Shown one piece after another: positions 44,271 to 54,140 of a stretch of 64,000 nt of DNA. Position numbers and translations under genes: made by a program. Position 1 is the first letter of the stretch. The number at the start of each line of letters is the position of its first letter. The stretch comes from Acidimicrobiia bacterium (lineage in GTDB: Bacteria; Actinomycetota; Acidimicrobiia; Acidimicrobiales; Poriferisodalaceae), in assembly GCA_022821985.1 (NCBI GenBank), contig JAJECP010000035.1:1-64000 (forward strand), read 5' to 3'. Under the pieces are notes generated by a model, which worked only from the letters and a program-made list of their open reading frames with translations, was not told the DNA's origin and did not search any database.

Positions 44271-45407
44271 TCAGGCGTTGAGCTGCTCGAAGCGCTCCAT
44301 GACGTCGAGATACTCGCTGATCATCTCCTCGACGACCCGCGTGGCCGAGATCGACTCATTGAGCTGCCCGACCACCTGGCCGACGAAGTAGTTGGCGAGC
44401 TCGACCGCGCCCGTATTGGACGGGTTCATGGCGGCCCGGTCGATGCGGCGGCTGGCAGCGCCGATCAGCATCGGCTGCAGCGGCATGGGGAGCGTGCCCG
44501 GCGAGTTCTCGCCCTCCCACTCGTCGGTCCAGGCCGAGCGGAGCTGGCGGGCCGGCTTGCCCGTGCGAGAGCGTGAGCGCAGCGTGTCCGACGAGCCTGC
44601 CGCCAGAAACTTGTCCTTCACGACGGGATGCGTCTCGGCTTCCTGGGTGGTGAGCCAGACCGACCCGCACCACACGCCCTGGGCGCCGAGTGCCAGCGCG
44701 GCAGCTACCTGACGCCCGTTGCCGATGCCGCCCGCTGCCAGCACGGGCACCGGCGCAATGGCATCCACCACCTCGGGCACCAGCACCATCGTGGCGATGT
44801 CGCCGGTGTGGCCGCCGGCCTCATGGCCCTGGGCGATCACGATGTCGACGCCCGCAGCGACATGGCGCTCGGCGTGCACCTTCTTGCCGGCCAGCGCCCC
44901 CACCAGCACGTCGTTGTCGTGCGCCCGAGCGATCATGTCGGGCGGCGGCGGGCCGAGCGCGTTCACAGCCAGCCGAATCGGGTACGAGAACGCCACGTCC
45001 ATGAGCGGCACCGCCTGGGCGTAGGTCATGGGCGGCTCGGCGTCTCCGGCAATGGCGCCGGGCTTGTCCTCAGCCGGCAGCGGCGGGACGTCGTAGCGCT
45101 CCATCATGTCGTCGAGAAAGTCGCGGTGCGCCGGCGGGATCATCGCCTTGAGGTCCTTGACCGACAGCTCGCCCTCAGACTTGCCCTCGTACTTGGCGGG
45201 CACGATGATGTCGACGCCGAAGGGCCGGCCGCCCACCTCGTCCTGGATCCACCCCATGTCGATGTCGAGCTGTTCGGGCGTGTGACCGGCTGCGCCGAGC
45301 ACGCCGAAGCCGCCCGCCTTGGTCACTGCCGCCACCACGTCCCGGCAATGGGTGAATGCGACGATCGGAACGTCGCAGCCCAGCATCTCGCACACAGGTG
45401 TCTTCAT
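44271..45407 (-). CDS. Nitronate monooxygenase-family FMN enzyme
   Basis: The 378-residue TIM-barrel flavoprotein starts MKTPVCEMLGCDVPI and has AGGFGVLGAAGHTPEQLD, then VDIVIAQGHEAGGHTGDIAT and VPVLAAGGIGNGRQVAAALA, which are the phosphate/FMN-binding signatures of 2-nitropropane dioxygenase-like enzymes. It oxidises nitronates or related compounds; many members have other roles. A leaderless-type start is likely (see the -10 box upstream). Confidence 0.87.
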   Translation of the reverse strand: MKTPVCEMLGCDVPIVAFTHCRDVVAAVTKAGGFGVLGAAGHTPEQLDIDMGWIQDEVGGRPFGVDIIVPAKYEGKSEGELSVKDLKAMIPPAHRDFLDDMMERYDVPPLPAEDKPGAIAGDAEPPMTYAQAVPLMDVAFSYPIRLAVNALGPPPPDMIARAHDNDVLVGALAGKKVHAERHVAAGVDIVIAQGHEAGGHTGDIATMVLVPEVVDAIAPVPVLAAGGIGNGRQVAAALALGAQGVWCGSVWLTTQEAETHPVVKDKFLAAGSSDTLRSRSRTGKPARQLRSAWTDEWEGENSPGTLPMPLQPMLIGAASRRIDRAAMNPSNTGAVELANYFVGQVVGQLNESISATRVVEEMISEYLDVMERFEQLNA

Positions 45408-45413
45408 GCCCCG

Positions 45414-45419
45414 AAACTA
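45414..45419 (-). promoter_or_regulatory. TAGTTT -10 box of a probable leaderless promoter (minus strand)
   Basis: On the minus strand TAGTTT ends six bases before the ATG at 45407, with no ribosome site. Confidence 0.45.
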
Positions 45420-45529
45420 CCGGCGCGCAGCGCCCCCTCGCAGCGGACGGGCGCCTCGCGGCGCTCTGCAGCACGGCGGCATCGCACGGGCAACACCGCG
45501 CTGGCGCTGCGACCGGCTAGAGAACAGGA

Positions 45530-48448
45530 ATGCCCAAGCGCCGCAAGCGTTCGACCGGCACCTCCGCCGTCGCGCTGCTCGCTGTCACGGCGCTGGCAGT
45601 CTCGTCGTGCACGGGAGGCGGCGACGGATCGACGAGATCGACCGTCCCTGAGTCCGAGCCAGCACCGCTGGAATTGGCCGGAGACGACTCGGTCACGAAC
45701 GTTGCCGAGCAGTGCCTGTCTGGCGGCGAGCCACTGCCGCGCGACGACGAGCTCGTGCTGGGCCGGCTCGACAATGGCCTCACGTACTACGCGAGGTCGA
45801 ACGATGTTCCCGCAGGCCACTTGGATCTGCGTCTGGTCGTCAGGGCCGGCGGCGTCACCGACCCGGACGGTGCCGAAGGAACTGCTCACTTCGTCGAGCA
45901 CATGCTCTTCAACGGGACTGATCTGTACCCGCGCAACGAACTGCACCAAGCACTGCGCGACATCGGCGTCGAGTTCGGCCCGGACGAGAACGCATTCACG
46001 TCATACGACTCGACCGTGTACATCATGTCGATCAGCACGAGCGGCACCGAACGGCTCGTCGACAAAGTGCCAGTGGCCTTCGAGATCCTGAGCCAGTGGG
46101 CGTCATTCGCCAGCATCAGCACGAGCGAGGTCGAGGCGGAGCGCGGCATCGTCCAGAACGAGCTCGACCTGCGAGATGGCTCAGCCTTCGGGCACGTCAG
46201 CCGAGTGACGACAGACCTGATGTTCGAAGGCACGCCGTACGAGGGCGACCGCATCGGCGGCACCGCAGCCTCGCTCGCGGGCATCTCCCCCGCGCAGCTT
46301 CGGCAGTTCTACGACACCTGGTACGTGCCCTCGAACATGGCAGTGATCGCAGTCGGCGATCTCGAGGTGGACGAACTTGAAGCGCATATCGAACGCCATT
46401 TCCGCAGGCTGCGTGCTGAGGCTTCCGTCCCGAGCCAGGAGGCGTGGGCGGCGCCGATCGCCGACGGCCCCCGGTTCGCCTCGGCCGTGCATCCCGACAT
46501 CGGCAGTCCCTACGCCACCATCAGCTGGCTGACTCCTGCTTGGCCGGAAGGCACCGCGTGCGGCGAGGCGCTCAACGTCCTCGACCGGCTGCTGCTGAGC
46601 ATGCTGAATGCCCGGCTGTCCCGGGCACACGAGGCGGGCACGCTGTCCCAGGCGAACTCGCCGCTCGTCCGCGAGCAGGCTCCCGCTCGGTGGGTCCGGT
46701 ACCACTCGGCCGAGCTGCAGGGGCCCGAACTCGGAGCGGCCGTCACCGACTTCTGGTCCGTGGTGACAGGAACGGCGGTGCACCCGTTCACCAATGTCGA
46801 GTTGGCGCAGGCGATGGGCAGTATTCGGGCACAACTCAACGACGAGTCGAAGGATCGGCAATCGCGCAGCGATTTCCGGTACGCGCAGGACTATGCGGAC
46901 CACTTCGTCGGGGGCAAAGATCTGCGCGACGCAGACGATTGGCTGGCCAGCGCAATCCAGACTCTCCATGGCATTTCGCTCGAGGGCTTGAATCGCTATC
47001 ACCAATGGGTTCTCGCGAGATCCCAACCGGTCGTGGTGGCAGCCGGGTCGGACCAATCCGCGCTGCCGTCGACAGACGAACTCGCATCGGCGATCGCATC
47101 GGCTGCGCCCGCGGCCCCGACACCCATCGATGCAGTCATCAGCGAGCTCATGAAGCGTCCGGATGCCGTGGACCCGGTGAGTTCGAGGCAGCAGCCGAAC
47201 GGCCATCGCACCATCCATGAATGGACCTTCCCCAACGGTGCTCGGGTCGTGTACGAACAGGGCAATTCGGCGCCTGGCTCTGTTCATTTCTTTGCTGAGT
47301 CCCGTGGCGGCCTCTCGCAGCTGCCTCCGGGCAGCGCTGCGCTGGCGCCATTCGCACTCGAGGCCGTGATGGCCAGCGGCGTCGGCGAACTTTCGGCATC
47401 ACAAGTCCGCGCAAAGTTGGAACAGGCAGATGTCCAGCTGACACCGTTCATCGAGCACACGGCCGAGGGCTTCTTCGGCTATGTCAACACAGCAGGTCTC
47501 GAGACGATGTTGGCATACGTCCATCTGCTGCTCACCGAACCCAGGGTGAGCGAGACCGCAGCGCGCGGTGCCCAGCAGAGTGCGCGCAATGCGGTAGCAG
47601 AGATGGGAACTTCGTCGGGCCGCCAAGCCCGGGCCGCCTACGCGACGGCACGCTTCGGCGACAACGAGTACTTCAGGGTGAGTCCGACTGCAGCCGAAGT
47701 CGAGGCCATGACGCCCGATGGCCTGCTGACGCTCTACAGCAATCGCTTCGTCGGCGTCGACGATCTGGTCATCGCAGTCACCGGCAACGTGGTGAGTTCG
47801 AAGGTACGGGAGCTCGCAGAGAGCTACATCGGCACGTTGCCTGCCAGGACGCCTGACCCGGGGTTCGACCGCAGGCCCCCGCATCCCGAGGGCCCGACGC
47901 GCATGGAGGTCGCTGCGGACACTCTTGCCGAATCAGGCCTCGAGTATCACTTCGAACTCCCCACCGATCTGTCGCCCGAGCTGGTCGCAACGTCCGACGT
48001 GCTGACAGCGATTCTCAATGAGCATCTCGTGCAGTGGGTACGAGAGGACTTGGGGCAGACGTACGCGGTCTACATCTGGAGCGTGCCGCAGTACCGGCCG
48101 GTGCCGGGGCTGTACGCCTATATCTCGGCCACCGGCCCTGGCGATGCGATACCGGCAATCGAGCAGCGAATCGACGACGTGATACGACAGCTCGCGTCGG
48201 AGGGCCCGAGCATCTCTGACCTCGAGCAGGCAATCAGCATCGTCGCCAACGATGCGCACTTCGGCGGTCGGCTGTTTCCTCCCTACCTGCTGTTGATGCG
48301 CGAGGCCATCGGCCACGACAACGTGCCGTGGGCTCGGTCAATCGAAGAGGCAGTGGGCGAAATCAGTACAGCCGATGTGCGCGACCTGGCACGGCAACTG
48401 CTCGACAGCAGCCGCCGGATTGAAATCGTCCGTCTGCCGCCGCGCTAG
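45530..48448 (+). CDS. M16-family zinc metallopeptidase, lipoprotein
   Basis: The 972-residue product has a signal ending in a lipobox-like AVSSC, then an insulinase/pitrilysin-type fold: inverted zinc motif HFVEH (residues 120-124) in AHFVEHMLFNG, downstream Glu region SEVEAERGIVQNE, and repeated half-domains (second half from about residue 560: TFPNGARVVYEQGNSAPGSV). Such two-half proteins degrade peptides in a closed chamber. As a lipoprotein it would work outside the membrane. No pqqL-like neighbours are present. Confidence 0.88.
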   Translation: MPKRRKRSTGTSAVALLAVTALAVSSCTGGGDGSTRSTVPESEPAPLELAGDDSVTNVAEQCLSGGEPLPRDDELVLGRLDNGLTYYARSNDVPAGHLDLRLVVRAGGVTDPDGAEGTAHFVEHMLFNGTDLYPRNELHQALRDIGVEFGPDENAFTSYDSTVYIMSISTSGTERLVDKVPVAFEILSQWASFASISTSEVEAERGIVQNELDLRDGSAFGHVSRVTTDLMFEGTPYEGDRIGGTAASLAGISPAQLRQFYDTWYVPSNMAVIAVGDLEVDELEAHIERHFRRLRAEASVPSQEAWAAPIADGPRFASAVHPDIGSPYATISWLTPAWPEGTACGEALNVLDRLLLSMLNARLSRAHEAGTLSQANSPLVREQAPARWVRYHSAELQGPELGAAVTDFWSVVTGTAVHPFTNVELAQAMGSIRAQLNDESKDRQSRSDFRYAQDYADHFVGGKDLRDADDWLASAIQTLHGISLEGLNRYHQWVLARSQPVVVAAGSDQSALPSTDELASAIASAAPAAPTPIDAVISELMKRPDAVDPVSSRQQPNGHRTIHEWTFPNGARVVYEQGNSAPGSVHFFAESRGGLSQLPPGSAALAPFALEAVMASGVGELSASQVRAKLEQADVQLTPFIEHTAEGFFGYVNTAGLETMLAYVHLLLTEPRVSETAARGAQQSARNAVAEMGTSSGRQARAAYATARFGDNEYFRVSPTAAEVEAMTPDGLLTLYSNRFVGVDDLVIAVTGNVVSSKVRELAESYIGTLPARTPDPGFDRRPPHPEGPTRMEVAADTLAESGLEYHFELPTDLSPELVATSDVLTAILNEHLVQWVREDLGQTYAVYIWSVPQYRPVPGLYAYISATGPGDAIPAIEQRIDDVIRQLASEGPSISDLEQAISIVANDAHFGGRLFPPYLLLMREAIGHDNVPWARSIEEAVGEISTADVRDLARQLLDSSRRIEIVRLPPR

Positions 48449-48547
48449 CCCTGCGCCCGCTAGCGGTGTGCATGAGAGAGCGTTCCTCCGAGCACACAGT
48501 CAGTGCGCAGCAGCGTGATTGCGGCGTTGCGGTGGCAGGATGCGCAG

Positions 48548-49477
48548 GTGAATACATCGGGGAGCAACTCGGGCAGCATCAGCGCAGTCGGGCACAGCTA
48601 TGTGGACGCCGCTACAGGAACGCGGCTGGACGCTTGGTTTCCGGAAGGGGCGACGGAGGACTCGCCGCCGGCCCGTTCGTGCTTGGCGGTGGAGCTCGGC
48701 GTGAATGTGGGCGAGACCGTCACGGTCACGATCGACGATCTCGATGCTCCACCGGCAGACCTGGCTGATGCGTACCTGCGGCTGCACCTGCTGAGCCGTC
48801 GTGAGATCCAGCCTCACGACGCCAACCTCGACGGCATGTTCGGCCTGATGACCAATTGCGCGTGGACCAGTGGCGGGCCCGTGCTTCCCGAACGGGTCGA
48901 CAATCTGCGCACTGCGGCCGCTGCGCTCGCCCACCCCGTCAGCGTGACGGCGGTGGACAAGATCCCGCGCATGGTCGACTACGTGATTCCTCAGGGCGTC
49001 CGCATCGGCGATGCCGACCGGGTGCGGCTCGGCGCCCACCTGGCAGACGGCACCACGGTCATGCACGAGGGCTTCGTCAACTTCAACGCCGGCACGCTCG
49101 GCCCTGCCATGGTCGAGGGGCGCATCTCTGCCGGCGTGGTCATCGGGGCGCATTCCGACCTTGGCGGCAGCGCTTCCACCATGGGGATGCTGTCGGGCGG
49201 CGGCAGGGAGCGGGTGTCGATCGGCGAGCACTGCCTGCTCGGCGCCAACTCGGGCATCGGCATCGCCCTCGGCGACAACTGCACGGTCGAAGCAGGGCTG
49301 TATGTCACCGCCGGAAGCCGGATCACCCTGCCCGACGGCTCGGTCGTGAAGGGCCGCGACATCTCCGGAAGCTCAGGGATGCTGCTCATCCGCAACAGCG
49401 TCACCGGCGCCATCGAGATGCGAGTTGCCGACCCGAGCCGCTGGGAAGGCATCAACCCCGAACTCCACAAGAACTGA
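48548..49477 (+). CDS. dapD: Tetrahydrodipicolinate N-succinyltransferase, actinobacterial DapD type
   Basis: The 309-residue enzyme has a left-handed beta-helix region (VRLGAHLADGTTVMHEGFVN, GVVIGAHSDLGGSAST, CLLGANSGIGIALGDNCTVE) and matches the long actinobacterial DapD form. It transfers succinyl from succinyl-CoA in lysine and diaminopimelate synthesis. GTG 48548 with AGGA seven bases upstream is chosen over the GTG/ATG start 45 bases earlier. Confidence 0.88.
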   Translation: MNTSGSNSGSISAVGHSYVDAATGTRLDAWFPEGATEDSPPARSCLAVELGVNVGETVTVTIDDLDAPPADLADAYLRLHLLSRREIQPHDANLDGMFGLMTNCAWTSGGPVLPERVDNLRTAAAALAHPVSVTAVDKIPRMVDYVIPQGVRIGDADRVRLGAHLADGTTVMHEGFVNFNAGTLGPAMVEGRISAGVVIGAHSDLGGSASTMGMLSGGGRERVSIGEHCLLGANSGIGIALGDNCTVEAGLYVTAGSRITLPDGSVVKGRDISGSSGMLLIRNSVTGAIEMRVADPSRWEGINPELHKN

Positions 49478-49614
49478 CCACACGCCTCCCCACGGACGGC
49501 CGCACACGTCAGGTCGCTTGCGATCGCCTGATCCGAGCCGATCCGAGCTCGGAATGTTGCCGGGAGTCGCCAGTATCGTCGGGTACGGCGCCGGGAACGC
49601 AGGGAGGCATCGGC

Positions 49615-50799
49615 ATGGCCTATGTCGAGGACAGGATCATTCACGACGCGGATGCGCACACCATGGAGCCGCCGGAGTGGCTGGAGCCGTTCGCTTCTGC
49701 CGAGGTGGCGCGGTATGCGCTCGACCACTTCTCCATCGGCGACAACGACAGGGTGTTCGCGGACATCGAGAAGGCCCGGGCCCGCCAGGCCGACCCGGAG
49801 TTCCGCGCCGGCGCCGCGGCCGAGGTGATGCTGCGCAAGAACTACATCGCCCCGGGCGCCTGGGATCCCGCCGATCGGTCCCAAGCACTCGACGATCTGG
49901 GGTTCGCCAGCCAGCTTGTGTTCCCCTCGATGCCCAACACGCTCATCGAGGAGATGGAGCACGCTGCCGAGCCCGCCCTCACCTATGCCGCAGCCACGGC
50001 GGCGAACCGGGCCCAGGTCGCGTTCTGCTCGGAAGATCCCCGCTTGCTGCCGGTGTGCTCGGTGCCGCTGCAGGACATCGAACGAGCGGGGCCGCATGCC
50101 CGCCAGGCCATTGAAGACGGCGCGGCGGCGCTGCTCATTCCCAACCGCATGCCGAAGCACCACGCCCACAGCCACGTCGGCTTCGACCCCGTCTGGGCGG
50201 CCGCCCAAGAAGCAGGCATCCCGGTGGTGATGCACGTGGCCACGCCCGACCTGGTGATGCCGCCGCAGCACCGCAACAACGGCCTGCCGCCCGAGCCCGA
50301 CTTCCACGGCGGCGGCGAGAACTTCCGCTCCGTGTCGTACATGGCGATCTCCGCCGCGCCGCTGCAGGCGCTGTCGATGCTGATCTTCGACGGCGTGCTC
50401 GAGCGCTTTCCGGAGCTGAAGATCGGCGTGATCGAGCTGGGCGCCGTGTGGGTGCCAGGCTTCCTGCGCCAGCTCGAAGCAGCGTTCGACGCCTTCGAGC
50501 GGCACGAGCAGCGGCTGGGCAAGCTCAGCCTGCGGCCTTCGGAGTACGTGCACCGACAGGTACGGGTCACTCCCTACCCCACCGAGCCGACCGGCTGGAT
50601 CATCGAGAACACGGCGCCGGAGATCTGCATGTTCAGCTCCGACTATCCACACGTGGAGGGCGGCCGCAACCCGCTGCGGCGTTTTGACCGCGAAGTGGAG
50701 CACCTGCCCGCCGACGTGCAAGAGAAGTTCTTCCGGCTGAACTTCGAAGACCTGATGGGCACCGCAGTGACCGACGTGCCGGTCGTGGCGGCTGCATAG
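49615..50799 (+). CDS. Amidohydrolase-family metal enzyme (ACMSD-like)
   Basis: The 394-residue product has IIHDADAHTMEPPEW near the N-terminus (metal ligands), VVMHVATPD in the middle, and CMFSSDYPHVEGGRNPL near the end with the catalytic Asp. This matches amidohydrolase-2 (aminocarboxymuconate semialdehyde decarboxylase-like) enzymes that hydrolyse or decarboxylate small acids. GGGAGG precedes ATG 49615. The substrate is unknown. Confidence 0.87.
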   Translation: MAYVEDRIIHDADAHTMEPPEWLEPFASAEVARYALDHFSIGDNDRVFADIEKARARQADPEFRAGAAAEVMLRKNYIAPGAWDPADRSQALDDLGFASQLVFPSMPNTLIEEMEHAAEPALTYAAATAANRAQVAFCSEDPRLLPVCSVPLQDIERAGPHARQAIEDGAAALLIPNRMPKHHAHSHVGFDPVWAAAQEAGIPVVMHVATPDLVMPPQHRNNGLPPEPDFHGGGENFRSVSYMAISAAPLQALSMLIFDGVLERFPELKIGVIELGAVWVPGFLRQLEAAFDAFERHEQRLGKLSLRPSEYVHRQVRVTPYPTEPTGWIIENTAPEICMFSSDYPHVEGGRNPLRRFDREVEHLPADVQEKFFRLNFEDLMGTAVTDVPVVAAA

Positions 50800-50869
50800 G
50801 CCCCGGGGCACGCACCTCGCCAATCGACGCACCCGCGCCATTACGACCTGACCCGAAAGGCGACGCCAG

Positions 50870-51202
50870 ATGGGTATCCGGCTCGACAAGCCATGGCAGA
50901 GCCTCGATGACGGGGCGATCGACGCACTGCCCTCGCAGCTCGGCGTGTATCACGTCGCCGACGCCGAGGGCAGGGTGCTGTCGGTGGGTTATGCCGGTGC
51001 ACACGAGCTCTTCGGCATGCAGTCCGCGCTCCGGCGTGAAATGGAGCAGCACGGCGGTGCCACTCAGTTCCGCTTCGAGTTCACCTCCAACTACCGCAGC
51101 CGTTGGGACGAGCTGCTCATGCTGCACCTCGCCGACCACGACGAGCTTCCCGCACCCCAGCGCGACCAAGCACAGCGCGTCGGCAGGCTCTCCCCCGCCT
51201 GA
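50870..51202 (+). CDS. Small GIY-YIG-like protein
   Basis: The 110-residue product contains LGVYHVADAEGRVLSVGYAG followed by ELFGMQSALRREMEQHG and FRFEFTSNYRSRWDELLMLHLADH. The first part has the spacing of a GIY-YIG fold (GVY and VGYAG), but the catalytic Tyr/Arg/Glu set is incomplete, so nuclease activity is uncertain. AAAGG precedes ATG 50870. It is alone, between an amidohydrolase and a convergent ProX-like gene. Confidence 0.55.
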   Translation: MGIRLDKPWQSLDDGAIDALPSQLGVYHVADAEGRVLSVGYAGAHELFGMQSALRREMEQHGGATQFRFEFTSNYRSRWDELLMLHLADHDELPAPQRDQAQRVGRLSPA

Positions 51203-51226
51203 TCAGCGGCATCTGGGGGCTGAGTC

Positions 51227-52192
51227 CTAGGACGCAGCCCGTGCGTTCTCGAGCCAGCCGTTGACCCTGGCCCGGTTCTCCTCAATCCACTGCATTGCAT
51301 CGGCACGGATGTGCTCTTGGGTGTAGCCACCCGCTGCCATCCGCTCGTTCTGTGTCGCTATCCATCCCAGATCGATCTTGACCTGCTCGAGCAGGCTGCG
51401 AATGTCTGGATGGCTGTCGAGGAAATCGGCATTGGCGACGGCCCGGATGTCGTTCACTTCGAACGCGGAGTCCAGCCACACCACGTTCTCACCGGGAGTG
51501 AGAACGGCGTAGGTCCAGTTCGGAGTCCAGCCGTAGAACAGCACCGGCAGGCCAGCATCGACGCGGGCTCGCACCTCGCCGATGAGGTCGTTGTAGTTGC
51601 CCGAGTCCTGCTCCACATTGGCGCCCCAATCGCTGTCGGCAATGTGGCCATCAATGATCTGGGCACATCCCCAGTCCTCGTTGCATCCGTACAGGTCGGC
51701 GGTGCCGTCGCCGTCGGTGTCGAACTCCGCAGCGATTGAGGAGTTGGACAGCTGGCTCATCGACGACAGGCCCAGCCTGTCGGCGGTGGTCTTGTCGACC
51801 AGGTACCCCTCTCGGCCGCCACCGCCCACCTGCACACCGACCGGTTCGATCTCGCCTTCGGTCGAGAGCCCTGCGGCGGTTTCGAAGTCGAGGAACAGGT
51901 CGTGGTTGGGGAACCAACCGTTGGCCCACAGGTCGTATTGGCCGGTCCTCAGGGCGGGGTAGAAGTTGAGCGGTCCGAACTCGTGCTCGGAGGGATCGGT
52001 CACCTCGTAGCCCAGCTCTTCGATGAGCGAGGCGTAAATCTCCGCCTGTGCATAGCCGCTGTCCCAATTGGCCCGAGCCATGCGCACCGTGCCGTCTTCC
52101 TCCTCGCTCGAGAAGATCACGACGAGTGCGACGACAACCAAACCAACCAAGGCGCCGACCAAGATCAGACTTCTGCGTCGTTGCTTTGTCAT
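51227..52192 (-). CDS. Membrane-anchored glycine betaine-binding protein (ProX/OpuAC)
   Basis: The 321-residue product has an N-terminal membrane segment (ILVGALVGLVVVALVVIF) without a lipobox Cys, so it is anchored by the helix. The OpuAC fold shows ANWDSGYAQAEIY, DLWANGWFPNHD, NEDWGCAQII and FYGWTPNWTYAVL; the Trp residues match the aromatic betaine cage of ProX. Residues 158-166 (DTDGDGTAD) form a calcium-like loop. No ABC ATPase or permease partner is present; it sits 31 bases after a BCCT transporter gene. Confidence 0.9.
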   Translation of the reverse strand: MTKQRRRSLILVGALVGLVVVALVVIFSSEEEDGTVRMARANWDSGYAQAEIYASLIEELGYEVTDPSEHEFGPLNFYPALRTGQYDLWANGWFPNHDLFLDFETAAGLSTEGEIEPVGVQVGGGGREGYLVDKTTADRLGLSSMSQLSNSSIAAEFDTDGDGTADLYGCNEDWGCAQIIDGHIADSDWGANVEQDSGNYNDLIGEVRARVDAGLPVLFYGWTPNWTYAVLTPGENVVWLDSAFEVNDIRAVANADFLDSHPDIRSLLEQVKIDLGWIATQNERMAAGGYTQEHIRADAMQWIEENRARVNGWLENARAAS

Positions 52193-52223
52193 TGCTTGTC
52201 TCCTCGCTGCCGTGTGCGGCCGG

Positions 52224-54050
52224 TCACCGTGTCGGCCCGTGCTGAAGGCGGTCTTTGACCGTGGCGATCAATCCGCTGTGCTGCGATCGGAAGATCTGCT
52301 CGTCGTAGTGGCTCTCGAGCAGGTCGAGTTCCTCGTCGAACGCCTTCTTGCAGCTCCAGCACATGATCAGCAGGATCAGCGCGAACGGCAGTCCGATCGA
52401 GACAGCCGCCGTCTGCAGAGCGCTCAATCCGCCGCCGATGAGCAGCGCAATTGCCACCGCGCCCTCCATGCACGCCCAGAAGACCCGCTGGGGCTTCGGC
52501 GAATCCAGCTTGCCTCCGGAGGTGAGATGGTCGACGACCAACGAGCCTGAATCCGACGACGTCACGAAGAACGACACCAACAACAGCACGCCGACGAACG
52601 AGACGATGCCGGTGAGCGGGAACGACTCCAGCATGTCGAACAGGGCGGTGGCGACGTTGTCGTTCACTGCGGTTGCCACGTCGCGCAGCCCATTCTGCTG
52701 CAGGTGGATGGCAGAGCCTCCGAAGACCGCCATCCACAGGAAGCACAGGATCGACGGCAGGACGATCACGCCCAGGAGCAGTTCGCGCACCGAGCGGCCC
52801 TTGGAGATGCGAGCGATGAACATTCCGACGAATGGCGACCACGAGATCCACCATCCCCAATAGAAGATGGTCCACCACGCTTGCCATTGCGTCTCAGAGA
52901 AGGCCGCATTCCAGAATGCGAACTCCGGCAGGACCTGGATGTAGTTTCCGACGCTCTGCGTGAACAACGACAAGATGAACAGCGTCGGGCCGACCAGCAG
53001 CACGAAGATCAGGAAGGCGCCGGCCAGCCAGATGTTCAGTTCGCTGAGCCGTTTCACGCCGGCGTCGAGCCCGGCAACCACCGATATGGTCGCCAAGAAC
53101 GTGATGCCGACGATCAGGAGCACCTGGAACCACTGCTCGTCAGGAAGTCCGAACAGCTTGTTCAGGCCCGCTGATGCCTGGCTTGCGCCGAAGCCGAGCG
53201 ATGTGGCCAACCCGAACAGCGTGGCCATGACCGTCAGGATGTCGATGACGTTGCCCCACGTGCCGTAGATCTTCTTGCCGAGGATCGGGTAGAAGATCGA
53301 GCGGAATGTCAGGGGCAGGCCCCGGTTGTAGGCAAAGAAGCCCAGAGCCAGCGCAACCAGCCCATATAGCGCCCAGCCATGGATCCCCCAGTGGAGATAG
53401 GTGGTCGCGAGCGCCGCCTGCCCCGCCGCGCCGGTTCCAGCCTCGATGCCCTCAAAGAACGGGGACGGCGACATGAAGTGGAAGATCGGCTCGGCAACCC
53501 CCCAGAACATCAGCCCGATGCCCAAGCCCGCCGACAGCAACATCGCGTACCACGAGACCGTGGAGAACTCCGGCAAAGCGAACGGGCCGCCCAGCTTGAT
53601 CTTCCCGTACCTGCTGAACGCGAAGTAGATCGCAACGATCAGGAAAATGTTGAAGTCGAGGATGTAGAACCAGCCGAGCTTCTCGTTGATGAAGTCGAGG
53701 ATTGAGCTGAACACATCCTGGGTGCCGTCGACGAAGATCGACAGCAGGATGAAGGCCAGCAGGATTCCCGACGACCAGAACGTGACTTGGGGATGGATGT
53801 CGAAGCCGGCACGCACGATGTTGCGGTCACCCGGTTCCCGGTCGGCCACTTCGGGGTAAAAGTCGATGTCCGGATCGATCTGCAGACCCTGCAGTGGCTT
53901 GCGGTTGTGGATCGCGTCGTCGCGGCGGCGTTCCTCCTCTTCCTCCCAATCGTGCAAGGCGAGCGTCGCCTCGGTCAGATTGACGTCGGTGTCGTCAGGA
54001 CTGCGGTGGATCCGCGGATCCCCCTCAGCCTCCGTTTGCGCGTCGTCCAT
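52224..54050 (-). CDS. BCCT-family betaine/choline/carnitine transporter
   Basis: The 608-residue transporter has 12 predicted membrane segments after an acidic N-terminal tail of about 85 residues. GLGIGLMFWGVAEPIFHFMSP is the family signature; WTIFYWGWWISWSPFVGMFIA carries the Trp-rich substrate site. BCCT proteins take up betaine or similar compounds with sodium or protons. It is in one transcript with the ProX-like gene and divergent from the channel fusion at 54141. Confidence 0.95.
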   Translation of the reverse strand: MDDAQTEAEGDPRIHRSPDDTDVNLTEATLALHDWEEEEERRRDDAIHNRKPLQGLQIDPDIDFYPEVADREPGDRNIVRAGFDIHPQVTFWSSGILLAFILLSIFVDGTQDVFSSILDFINEKLGWFYILDFNIFLIVAIYFAFSRYGKIKLGGPFALPEFSTVSWYAMLLSAGLGIGLMFWGVAEPIFHFMSPSPFFEGIEAGTGAAGQAALATTYLHWGIHGWALYGLVALALGFFAYNRGLPLTFRSIFYPILGKKIYGTWGNVIDILTVMATLFGLATSLGFGASQASAGLNKLFGLPDEQWFQVLLIVGITFLATISVVAGLDAGVKRLSELNIWLAGAFLIFVLLVGPTLFILSLFTQSVGNYIQVLPEFAFWNAAFSETQWQAWWTIFYWGWWISWSPFVGMFIARISKGRSVRELLLGVIVLPSILCFLWMAVFGGSAIHLQQNGLRDVATAVNDNVATALFDMLESFPLTGIVSFVGVLLLVSFFVTSSDSGSLVVDHLTSGGKLDSPKPQRVFWACMEGAVAIALLIGGGLSALQTAAVSIGLPFALILLIMCWSCKKAFDEELDLLESHYDEQIFRSQHSGLIATVKDRLQHGPTR

Positions 54051-54127
54051 AGCGGGCCCCCAAATTCCCCCAAGAAGGCCCGAGACAGATCGCGTTGGAG
54101 CCGGCGATCGTCTCGCGGCCTGAGACC

Positions 54128-54133
54128 TAACGT
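54128..54133 (+). promoter_or_regulatory. TAACGT -10 box of a probable leaderless promoter
   Basis: TAACGT ends seven bases before GTG 54141. No ribosome site is present. The spacing supports GTG 54141 as the start of the channel gene. Confidence 0.5.
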
Positions 54134-54140
54134 AGTTCGC

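Noticed and set aside
49478-49614. Short direct repeat gatccgag in the gap before the amidohydrolase
   Set aside because: Only two short copies, no symmetry or clear link to a promoter.
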